Shown here in pieces: positions 52,162 to 59,767 of a stretch of 64,000 nucleotides of DNA (position 1 is its first letter; the number at the start of each line of letters is the position of its first letter). A model generated the notes under the pieces. That model did no database searches and was not told where the DNA came from. It was given only the letters and a program-made list of their open reading frames with translations. The stretch is from positions 310,001-374,000 of the forward strand of contig JADJZA010000001.1 in assembly GCA_016719385.1 (NCBI GenBank), written 5' to 3'. The stretch is from Candidatus Microthrix subdominans. GTDB lineage: Bacteria > Actinomycetota > Acidimicrobiia > Acidimicrobiales > Microtrichaceae. The position numbers and the translations under genes are program-made.

Positions 52162-53144
52162 TGGTCGTTCCGGGAGGACATGGACCCCGAAGCGGTGGCT
52201 GCCACCAGGTCGTCGAAGCCCAGCTCACCATGGGGCTTCCCGTCGTTGGTGATCACCAGCGTGGCGGAGCCGGACTCCAACAACAGGTCGAGCGCTTCCC
52301 GGGCCGAGGCCGAGGCGTCCAACTCTGGGCCCTTCGACCCGTTGGGTGGGGTCAACATCAGCTCGCTGACCGGGACCAACCCCAGACCGCGCAGTGCGCG
52401 TTCGCCCCCGAGGAAGCTGGTGACGTACTCGCTGGCGGGGTTGCGCAACAGCTCGGACGGTGGGCCCGACTGGGCGATGCGGCCCCCGGCCGACATCAAC
52501 ACGATCGTGTCGCCCAGCTTCAGGGCTTCGTCAACGTCGTGGGTGACGATCACGATCGTCGTGCCCAGCCGATCGTGAAGCCCGAGCAGTTCGTCCTGGA
52601 GACGGCCGCGGACGATCGGGTCGACGGCGGAGTACGGCTCATCCATCAAGAGGATCGGCGGGTCGGCTGCAAGCGCTCGGGCCACGCCGACGCGTTGCTG
52701 CTGTCCACCGGAAAGTTCGGCGGGGTAGCGGCGTAGAAGGGTCGAGTCGAGCTCCAACAGCTCACCCAGCTCGCTGACCCGGGCGTCGATGTCGGCCCCG
52801 CTCCAGCCGAGCAGCCGGGGAACGGTGCCGATGTTGTCGGCGATCGACTTATGGGGAAACAGGCCGACGTCCTGGATGACGTAGCCGATGCCCCGCCTCA
52901 GCTCGGCGACCGGCTTGTCGCCGATGTCGACGCCGTTGACGGTGATCCGGCCGGAGGTCGGTTCCTCCAGCCGGTTGATCATGCGCAGGGTGGTCGTCTT
53001 GCCGCAGCCGGAGGGGCCGAGCAACACGACCAGCTCGCCGGGGGTGATCTCCAGGTCCAGCGAGTCGACGGCCGGTGCGGTTGCTCCGGGAAACGTCTTG
53101 GTGACGCCGTCGAGGGTGATCGCTTGTGACGGGGTAGGGCTCAT
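52158..53144 (-). CDS. Osmoprotectant ABC transporter ATP-binding protein with CBS-type C-terminus
   Basis: A 328-residue ATPase. Walker A GPSGCGKTTT near 42, Q-loop GYVIQDVGLF, signature LSGGQQQRVGVARAL, Walker B ILLMDEPYSAVD, H-loop VTHDVDEA. The last 75 residues resemble a single CBS motif (ASAREALDLLLESGSATLVI). OpuA/OpuC ATPases use such domains to sense ionic strength. First gene of the operon; the upstream 427-bp region should hold its promoter. Confidence 0.92.
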   Translation of the reverse strand: MSPTPSQAITLDGVTKTFPGATAPAVDSLDLEITPGELVVLLGPSGCGKTTTLRMINRLEEPTSGRITVNGVDIGDKPVAELRRGIGYVIQDVGLFPHKSIADNIGTVPRLLGWSGADIDARVSELGELLELDSTLLRRYPAELSGGQQQRVGVARALAADPPILLMDEPYSAVDPIVRGRLQDELLGLHDRLGTTIVIVTHDVDEALKLGDTIVLMSAGGRIAQSGPPSELLRNPASEYVTSFLGGERALRGLGLVPVSELMLTPPNGSKGPELDASASAREALDLLLESGSATLVITNDGKPHGELGFDDLVAATASGSMSSRNDQ

Positions 53145-53571
53145 GGCTGGCCGGTCCTCATCTGTGGTCGTTCCCGACGCGCCGTCGTGGCGCCCCGAAG
53201 CGTTGCATCGGTGAAGCCACGCGGCATCAGCCTAACGAAGCCAGTGCCGGCCCCTCCAACGTTTGGGCGGCGCCGGGGGATCGAGGGAACGCATCGGAGC
53301 AAAGGGCGGTCCATGTCACGGCTTGGTTGTTTCCAGCGCCCGACGGACGGGTACTTGCGGCGCGCTCAGGCGATGGTCGGCTGCGGTTTGGGACGATCGA
53401 CGACTGGCCGGACGGTCCCCGGACACGCCGGTGAGTTGTGGTTGGGAGGGGAACAAATCGGGCCGCCGGCAGGTTTACCTGATCGCTGGTTGTCATTTAG
53501 CACTAAATTAGGTACCATTCATCGGACAGGTCGGCAGCCCTCAGATCGACCCGTCACAGCAAGGAGGCGAC
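53145..53571. other. 427-bp divergent intergenic region
   Basis: It separates the osmoprotectant ABC operon (minus) from the sigma-factor operon (plus). The right end holds the promoter/operator listed next and an AAGGAGG ribosome-binding site (53561-53567). The left three quarters show no protein-like frame or clear repeat; the ABC promoter must lie here but I cannot place it. Confidence 0.7.
53490..53518 (+). promoter_or_regulatory. Promoter with palindromic operator in its spacer, upstream of the sigma factor
   Basis: -35 TTGTCA (53490-53495), exactly 17 bases, -10 TACCAT (53513-53518). The spacer is AT-rich against GC-rich surroundings. A 14-bp palindrome ATTTAGCACTAAAT (53495-53508) starts on the last base of the -35 and occupies most of the spacer. 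This is where a repressor would block RNA polymerase. The co-transcribed cobalamin-binding regulator is the obvious candidate, by analogy with CarH operators. Confidence 0.65.
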
Positions 53572-54579
53572 GTGCGCACCACTCAATCCACCAACGCCGG
53601 TGGTGAGGCGCTGACCCGGCGACACGACCGTCAGGCGAACCGGCGCAGCGACCGTGGCCGGCCCAACAGCGCGTCCGACCCGGTGGCGGCCTACCTCGAC
53701 GAGATCGGTCGCTACGACCTGTTGACCCCGGCCGGCGAGCGAGAACTCGCCTCTGCCATCGAGGAGGGGCGGGAAGCCCAAGCCGCGCTCGAGGCGGCCG
53801 ACAGCCTCTCTCGCAGCGAACGAACGCGCCTGCGCATGAAGGTTCGCTCGGGCGAACGGGCCCGCCAGGCGTTCATCAATGCCAACCTCCGGCTCGTCGT
53901 TTCGGTGGCCAAGCGCTACCAGGCCTCCGGTCTTCCCCTGCTCGATCTGATTCAGGAAGGCAACCTGGGGTTGATCCGTGCGGTCGAGAAGTTCGACCAC
54001 CACAAGGGCTTCCGGTTCTCCACCTACGGGGTGTGGTGGATCCGCCAGTTCATCGCTCGTGGCATTGCGGCCACCCGCACCACGGTTCGGCTGCCGTCGC
54101 GTACCAACGACGACCTGCTGCGCATGCGGGAGGCCCAAAACCAAATCGAGCAGTCGCTCGGCCGCCCACCCGGGGTGCCGGAGTTGGCCGAGGCGCTCGA
54201 TCTTCCCGAGGACCGTGTGCTCGACCTGATGCGGGTCGGCGCCGACCCGGTGTCGCTGTCCGCCAACGTCGGCGAGGACGGCGGAGCCGAGCTGGGCGAC
54301 TTCCTGGCCGATCCTGACGCTGAGGCCGAGGTCGACAACGTCGGCGCCCGGCTGCTCCCACAGGAATTGGAGGCGCTGCTCGAGGTGCTCGACGAGCGGG
54401 AGCGCACCATCGTCGAGCTTCGCTACGGCATGGACGGCGGCGAGCCCCGCAGCGTGGTCGAGGTCGCCGAGGAGCTTGACCTGTCCCGTGAGCGGATCCG
54501 CCAACTGGAGCATCGGGCGCTCGCCAAGCTGACCCATCCGTCGTGGCGGGCCATGCGGAAGCTGTCGAGCATCGCATGA
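53572..54579 (+). CDS. Group 2 RpoD-like sigma-70 factor
   Basis: A 335-residue sigma factor. Region 1.2 reads DPVAAYLDEIGRYDLLTPAG. Region 2 has NLRLVVSVAKRYQASGLPLL, DLIQEGNLGLIRAVEKFDH and FSTYGVWWIRQFIARGI. Region 3 holds RLPSRTNDDLLRM, and region 4 ends in LSRERIRQLEHRALAKL. Regions 2-4 are complete but the acidic region 1.1 of a primary sigma is absent, so it is a group 2, non-essential type. It overlaps the cobalamin-binding regulator by four bases. GTG start with AAGGAGG four bases upstream. Confidence 0.93.
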   Translation: MRTTQSTNAGGEALTRRHDRQANRRSDRGRPNSASDPVAAYLDEIGRYDLLTPAGERELASAIEEGREAQAALEAADSLSRSERTRLRMKVRSGERARQAFINANLRLVVSVAKRYQASGLPLLDLIQEGNLGLIRAVEKFDHHKGFRFSTYGVWWIRQFIARGIAATRTTVRLPSRTNDDLLRMREAQNQIEQSLGRPPGVPELAEALDLPEDRVLDLMRVGADPVSLSANVGEDGGAELGDFLADPDAEAEVDNVGARLLPQELEALLEVLDERERTIVELRYGMDGGEPRSVVEVAEELDLSRERIRQLEHRALAKLTHPSWRAMRKLSSIA

Positions 54580-55556
54580 CCGACGGAGCCCGCGTTCCCC
54601 CTGGTGGGAGCGGGCAGTCCGCAACAAGGCAGTCCGATCCAGTGCAGTCCGACGACGGTCGCTCCGGTTCGTCGCCGGCCGATCCGAGGTCGTCCGATTC
54701 GCTGCCGGAGGACACGCTGTTGGGGCTGCCCGCGGCCGCCGAGCTGGCCGGCGTGCACTACATGACCGTCTATCGGTGGGTCAGAACGTCCCGTTTGGCC
54801 GCCGAGAAGTCGGGCGGTATCTGGAAGGTGCGCCTTGGCGACCTGGAGGCCCTCACCGGCGGGGGCGCTCGAGGCACATCCAAGGCCGACTCGGCCGGTC
54901 GTCATCGCCCCGCCAGGTTCGACGGCTCACGCTTGGCGCCGATGACCGCTGCGCTGCTGCGCGGCGACCAGGGCGGAGCTTGGCTGCTCGTCGAGGAATC
55001 TCGGCGTGCCGGGATCGCCCCGGTCGATGTGTTGTGCGAGCTCATCGAGCCTGCGATGGCCGAGATCGGACGCCGGTGGCGCAACGGTGAGGTGAGCGTG
55101 GCCGACGAACACCGGGCCACCGTCGTTGCGTCCAGGCTGATCGGACGGCTGGGCCCGGCGGCCACCCGTCCCGGTCGCAGTCGTGGCGGGATTATCGTCG
55201 GTGCCGTCGAGGGCAACCGCCACAGCCTGGGATCGGCGGTGGTCGCCGACATCTTCCGGGCGGCCGGGTATGACGTCACCGACCTTGGCGCCGACGTGCC
55301 GGGAACCGAGCTGATCGACGTGGCCCGAGAGGTCGACAACCTGGCTGCGATCTGCCTGAGCGTTGCGGTCGAAGGCGAGGAGGAAGCAACGAGACGCACG
55401 ATCGCCGGGCTGCGTTCGGCCATCGACGTCCCGGTTTTGGTCGGGGGAACCGGGGTACCCGACGCCGCCTGGGTGAGCGCCGTGGGTGCCGACGGGTGGT
55501 GTGCCGACGGCCGATCCGCGCCGGGGCTGGTCGACCGTCTGAGCGAGGCTCGGTGA
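54576..55556 (+). CDS. CarH-like cobalamin-binding regulator with excisionase-type HTH
   Basis: A 326-residue regulator. Residues of about 45-100 form a helix-turn-helix of the excisionase/HTH_17 kind (GLPAAAELAGVHYMTVYRWV, then KSGGIWKVRLGDLEAL) instead of the usual MerR wing. Residues of about 115-200 match the CarH/MetH helical cap, including W-x9-EH (WRNGEVSVADEH) near 167. A Rossmann-type B12 domain follows with the cobalt-ligand histidine in EGNRHSLG near 214 and YDVTDLGADVPGTEL. These motifs are those of adenosylcobalamin light sensors. It probably controls the operon it sits in, including the sigma factor. ATGA overlap with the sigma gene. Confidence 0.85.
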   Translation: MTDGARVPPGGSGQSATRQSDPVQSDDGRSGSSPADPRSSDSLPEDTLLGLPAAAELAGVHYMTVYRWVRTSRLAAEKSGGIWKVRLGDLEALTGGGARGTSKADSAGRHRPARFDGSRLAPMTAALLRGDQGGAWLLVEESRRAGIAPVDVLCELIEPAMAEIGRRWRNGEVSVADEHRATVVASRLIGRLGPAATRPGRSRGGIIVGAVEGNRHSLGSAVVADIFRAAGYDVTDLGADVPGTELIDVAREVDNLAAICLSVAVEGEEEATRRTIAGLRSAIDVPVLVGGTGVPDAAWVSAVGADGWCADGRSAPGLVDRLSEAR

Positions 55557-55600
55557 GGCGCCGTAGGCGCAACGCCGCAGCGCTGAACTAGAACAAGCGC

Positions 55601-56704
55601 ATGGTAGAACCGGCAGTGATGGTGACCGTACCCGGGCCCATGCTGGAGCGCGCCGTCGAAGCGGCGGTGGGCGACGGCTTCGTGGCGGGCACCGTCGTGC
55701 GCACCGTGTCGCTGCCGATGATCGATTCGATTGAGGTCGGGCTGACGGTCACGATCGTCGGGGCGTACTTCGATCTGGTCGAGCGCGCCGACGCCCGGGT
55801 GCCCGTGCGGGTGCATGGCCGGGTGACGGTCGGCCGCCCGAGCGGTGAGCCGCTGCCCATCTCGCTGCCGCCGCTCGACGTCGAGGTCAGTGCGCTGGTC
55901 GAGGCGCAGCTCGACCTGGGGGTGGACCAGGTTCGCTTGGTCATCGACCTGCCCGGGGTGGAGTTTCTCGGGGCGAGCGTGATCGGGGTGGAGGGCGCTG
56001 CGCCCAGCGATCCGATGGCACAGATGGCCCAGATGGCGCTGGCCGAGACCGGCGACACCCTGTTCTCCTCGCTGGGCCGCGAGGTCGGCCCGGTCGGGAT
56101 GGACCTCACCGGTATCCCGGTCGCCGAGCTTGGTTTGTCGCCGGGCCGGGCCGTGATCCGAAGCACCGATGGCGCGCTGACCGTCACCATCGGTGGCGTG
56201 ACCGGCGAGACGGCCAGTGCGCACCGGACGCCCCCGTCGCGCGAGGACCGCATCGGCGTGTCGATCGACGCTGACCTGCTTGGCCCTGTGCTGTCGTTTC
56301 TCGCCACCCGGGCCCTTGGGGGGATCCCCGCCCCCTTCGACCTCGATCTGTCCGCCGCACCCGGGTCGCTCTCGGTGGGGGTGCGCAACACCCGGGTGCT
56401 CGGCCCGCCGATACCCGACTTCCGCACCGGGGTTCGCACGGCTGTGCACCTCACGCGACGCCAGGATCACCTCGAGGTTCGCCTGGCCGGTGCCTGGCTG
56501 GAGCTGCCCGGCCCGCTGGGGGTCTTCGATGGCATCGGCCGCGCCGCTGCCACGCTGGGCGCGTCGGTCATGCCGATCGTCGCCCGGTTGCCGATCTCCT
56601 ATCCCCTTCCCAACGTCGACGACCTGACGGTTCGCATTGCGTCGCTGGCGGTGGGCACCGACCGCATCGACGCCCAGCTCGAGTTTGTCGACACCGACGA
56701 GTGA
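55601..56704 (+). CDS. Hypothetical protein, beta-rich, two similar halves suspected
   Basis: A 367-residue protein I do not recognise. It has no signal peptide, membrane segment or cysteine cluster. Sequence is beta-strand-like with many Val, Leu, Gly and Pro (for example VSLPMIDSIEVGLTVTIVGA and VHGRVTVGRPSGEPLPISLP). It contains a short Ala/Met/Gln repeat (MAQMAQMA). Expected location is cytoplasmic. It begins 44 bases after the cobalamin regulator on the same strand and may belong to the same transcript. Confidence 0.65.
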   Translation: MVEPAVMVTVPGPMLERAVEAAVGDGFVAGTVVRTVSLPMIDSIEVGLTVTIVGAYFDLVERADARVPVRVHGRVTVGRPSGEPLPISLPPLDVEVSALVEAQLDLGVDQVRLVIDLPGVEFLGASVIGVEGAAPSDPMAQMAQMALAETGDTLFSSLGREVGPVGMDLTGIPVAELGLSPGRAVIRSTDGALTVTIGGVTGETASAHRTPPSREDRIGVSIDADLLGPVLSFLATRALGGIPAPFDLDLSAAPGSLSVGVRNTRVLGPPIPDFRTGVRTAVHLTRRQDHLEVRLAGAWLELPGPLGVFDGIGRAAATLGASVMPIVARLPISYPLPNVDDLTVRIASLAVGTDRIDAQLEFVDTDE

Positions 56705-56834
56705 CGGCGGGGCGCCTGGTCGCCGCGACGCGCATCCAGGGTTGCCACCGGCTCCGAAGAACCGAATAACGGGGCTGGCGCCATCGGCCCACCGCAGCCA
56801 CCGGCTGCATCCACCAACCCATCGAGGAGCATTG

Positions 56835-57302
56835 ATGAACGTCGGAGCCCAGGTCAGCGATTTCACCGCCACCGACCAGGACGGCAGGCAGCGCTCGCTG
56901 TCGTCGCTGCTCGCTCACGGCCCGGTGGTGTTGTTCTTCTACCCGAAGGCGATGACCAGTGGCTGTACGGCCGAGACGTGCCACTTTCGTGACCTGGGGG
57001 CGGAGTTCGACGCCGTCGGCGCGCAACGGGTGGGTATCTCGGCGGACTCGCCGGAGCTGCAAGCCAAGTTCGACGCCAAGAACTCGCTGGGATACCCGCT
57101 GCTGTCCGACCCGGATCGCAAGATCGCCAAGGAGCTCGGCGCCAAGCGCCCGGGCCCGCTCTGGAACCGTCGGTCCACGTTCGTCATCGACACCGATCGC
57201 ACCCTGCTGGCCGAGATCAGCTCGGAGACGAAGATGGAGGTGCACGCCGACGAGGCCCTGGAGGTGTTGCGGCGCCGCTCTTCGGGTACGCACAACGGGT
57301 GA
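56835..57302 (+). CDS. bcp: Bcp/PrxQ-type peroxiredoxin
   Basis: A 155-residue peroxiredoxin. VVLFFYPKAMTSGCTAETCH gives the peroxidatic cysteine and, five residues later, a second cysteine (CTAETC), the intramolecular resolving arrangement of PrxQ/Bcp. RVGISADSPELQAKFDAKN and GYPLLSDPDRKIAKELGA follow. It reduces peroxides with thioredoxin. It is the second peroxiredoxin in the window and is not associated with an OxyR site. GAGGA lies seven bases before the ATG. Located within the putative light/cobalamin-responsive block. Confidence 0.92.
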   Translation: MNVGAQVSDFTATDQDGRQRSLSSLLAHGPVVLFFYPKAMTSGCTAETCHFRDLGAEFDAVGAQRVGISADSPELQAKFDAKNSLGYPLLSDPDRKIAKELGAKRPGPLWNRRSTFVIDTDRTLLAEISSETKMEVHADEALEVLRRRSSGTHNG

Positions 57303-57327
57303 CATCGATCCGGGAAGACATCAGCTC

Positions 57328-58335
57328 ATGACCTCATCAACAAGCGCAGTCGCCACCGCAGCCCGAACCGCCCGACGGGCGGCTGACGGCCTCCTCGAGG
57401 CGACGGTCGTGGCCAGCTTCACCGAGATCGGGCCCAAGGTCCGTTCCCGTCTCTTCGGCTGGCAGCCGCCGGGCCGGCTCGACGGCAAGGTGGTCGTGAT
57501 CACCGGCGGTACGTCGGGCATCGGCTCGGCGCTGGCCGAGGGAGCTGTTCAGCGCGGCGCCACAGTGGAGCTGATCGGTCGAAACGCCGAGAAGGGTGAG
57601 CAGATCGCGTCCGACCTGGCCGCGCTGGCGGTCGCCGACGACCAGCCGCCGCCGATGTTCCGCCGGGCCGACGTTGGTGATCTCGATGAGGTGGGCGCCC
57701 TGGCCCGGACGTTAATGGCCGATCACCCCCGTATCGACGTGCTCGCCCACGTCGCCGGCGCAATCATCGCCGAGCGCACCGAAACCGCCCAGGGCATCGA
57801 GGCGACGTGGGCGTCGATGGTGGTCGGTCCGTTTCTGCTCACCGAACTGCTGCATCATCCCCTGAGCGTGGCGGCGCCGGGGCGGGTGATCTGGATGACC
57901 TCCGGTGGCATGTACCTGCGCAGCCAGTCCGACGACGACCAGTGGGAGGAGCGTGACTACAACGGCACCTTCGCCTACGCCGAGGCCAAGCGGGCACAGG
58001 TCGACCTGGCCGCCGAGTTCGCCCAGCGGTGGCCGGCCGACGAGGTGGTGACACACTCCACCCATCCCGGTTGGGTCGATACCCCGGGCGTGTCCGGGCA
58101 GCTGGAAACGTTTTACAAGGTGATGGGGCCCATCCTGCGCTCGCCGGAGGAGGGTGCCGACACGGCGCTGTGGCTGGCGTCGGCTCCCGAGGCCCTGGAG
58201 CATTCTGGCGAGCTATGGCTCGACCGCCGCATCCGCAGTGACGTGCGCGTACCCGGCACCCACACTTCCGACGTGGACCGTGCGCGCCTGTGGGCCAAGG
58301 TGGCCCAACAGGCTCACAGCGCCAGCCCGGGCTAG
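57328..58335 (+). CDS. Short-chain dehydrogenase/reductase
   Basis: A 335-residue SDR. The NAD(P)-binding VVVITGGTSGIGSALAEGAV starts near residue 55, preceded by an unusual 50-residue helical N-terminus. VLAHVAGAII corresponds to the NNAG strand, TSGGMYL to the catalytic serine, and FAYAEAKRAQVDLAAEFAQR to the Y-x3-K pair. THPGWVDTPGV is a late conserved loop. It resembles the retinol-dehydrogenase/DHRS12-like branch. Start at the ATG 26 bases after the bcp stop; co-transcription is likely. Confidence 0.88.
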   Translation: MTSSTSAVATAARTARRAADGLLEATVVASFTEIGPKVRSRLFGWQPPGRLDGKVVVITGGTSGIGSALAEGAVQRGATVELIGRNAEKGEQIASDLAALAVADDQPPPMFRRADVGDLDEVGALARTLMADHPRIDVLAHVAGAIIAERTETAQGIEATWASMVVGPFLLTELLHHPLSVAAPGRVIWMTSGGMYLRSQSDDDQWEERDYNGTFAYAEAKRAQVDLAAEFAQRWPADEVVTHSTHPGWVDTPGVSGQLETFYKVMGPILRSPEEGADTALWLASAPEALEHSGELWLDRRIRSDVRVPGTHTSDVDRARLWAKVAQQAHSASPG

Positions 58336-58421
58336 ATCGAGGGCTCTGCCCGTCGGCACCGGTGGTGCCGGCGTAGCAGCCACCGGTGCAGCGCTCGTGG
58401 TCGGTCGGCCATGATGGGGCG

Positions 58422-59642
58422 GTGGGGAATCAAGGGACAGCTTCGAGTCAGAGTGCAGGGCCGCAGATCGACCTGTTGAACGGCTATCTGTATGCCGCCG
58501 ATCCCGAGCCGACCTACCGATGGCTTCGCGACGAGGCACCCATCTACTGGGACGACATCAACAACCTGTGGGGTATCAGCCGCTACCGCGATGTCGCCTT
58601 GGTCGACCGCGACGCCGAGCGATACTCCAGCCTCGGCGCGTTCCGCCCGATCAACGGCGGCGACGCCGAGAGCAACCCGTCGATGATCAACTTCGACGAT
58701 CCCCGACATCAGGATCATCGTCGGCTGATCCACCGGCGTTTCACGCCGAGGGCGGTCGCCCGGCGCGAGGAGCGCATCGGCGAGGTGATCGATCAGCTGA
58801 TCAGTGAGGTGGAGCGCCGCATCGCCGTCGGCGAGGAGGTGGACGCCATCGAGCACCTCGCAGCGCCCCTACCAGCGATCATGATCGCCGAGGACCTCGG
58901 CTTTGGCGCCGAGCGCTGGCGCGACATCAAGCGTTGGTCCGAGCTGACGATCCCGCTGGGTGGCGGCGACCGCTACATGACCGACGAGGGCGCCAACTGT
59001 GCCTTCGAGGTGGCGATCGCCACCTCCGAGCTGATCGAGGCCCGCCGGGCGGACCCCACCGACGACCTGGTGTCGCTCTGGACCCAGGCCGAGGTTGGCG
59101 GTCGTCCGATGAACGACGGCGAGATCATCGCCGAGTGTCTGCTGGTGATCGACGGCGGCGCTGAGACCACCCGAACCGTGTTGGGCAACACCCTGTGGAC
59201 GCTGGCCGAACACCCGGAACAGCGGGCGCTGTTGCGGGACCGCCCCGAGCTGCTCGACGGGCCGGCGGTTGAGGAGTTCATCCGCTGGACCACGCCGATC
59301 CTCAACATGTCGCGGGTGGTCACCGAGGACCACGAGCTGGGCGGCCAACAGCTGAGCGCCGGGGAAACGGTGCTGCTGATGTACTCCTCGGCCAACCGGG
59401 ACGAGCGGGTCTTCGACGAGCCCCAGCGCTTCGACGTCACCCGCGAGCACAACAACCACATCGCCTTCGGGTTGGGCACGCACTTCTGCCTGGGCGCCAG
59501 CCTGGCCCGTACGGAGATCCGCATGATGATCGGGCAGGTGCTCGAGCGCCTTCCCGACTGGTCGCTCAGCGCGGAGGCTCCGCCCCGTTATGTACCCGGT
59601 GCCTTCGTGCGAGCCGTCGAGCACTACCAGTTGACGTTTTGA
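58422..59642 (+). CDS. Cytochrome P450
   Basis: A 406-residue soluble bacterial P450. The I-helix oxygen-binding segment is VIDGGAETTRTVLGN, ExxR is in the K-helix region (EEFIRWTTPI precedes), and the heme-binding loop is FGLGTHFCLGASLAR with Cys near 358. HRRLIHRRFTPRAV is the C-helix. It resembles the actinobacterial steroid/terpene-type P450 families (CYP125/142-like), but substrate is not fixed by sequence. No ferredoxin gene is adjacent. GTG at 58422 is chosen; a longer frame from 58386 is possible. Confidence 0.9.
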   Translation: MGNQGTASSQSAGPQIDLLNGYLYAADPEPTYRWLRDEAPIYWDDINNLWGISRYRDVALVDRDAERYSSLGAFRPINGGDAESNPSMINFDDPRHQDHRRLIHRRFTPRAVARREERIGEVIDQLISEVERRIAVGEEVDAIEHLAAPLPAIMIAEDLGFGAERWRDIKRWSELTIPLGGGDRYMTDEGANCAFEVAIATSELIEARRADPTDDLVSLWTQAEVGGRPMNDGEIIAECLLVIDGGAETTRTVLGNTLWTLAEHPEQRALLRDRPELLDGPAVEEFIRWTTPILNMSRVVTEDHELGGQQLSAGETVLLMYSSANRDERVFDEPQRFDVTREHNNHIAFGLGTHFCLGASLARTEIRMMIGQVLERLPDWSLSAEAPPRYVPGAFVRAVEHYQLTF

Positions 59643-59767
59643 GCCCCGCCCGTTTCGGCTCCGGCTCTGCCGCATCGCGTCGGTCCCGGTGGATGCATCT
59701 CGCTTCAAGCCTGATCTATCGGGATCCCCATCATCACCGCCTCTTGAGCTGACTGGAGCCTCTGGAT

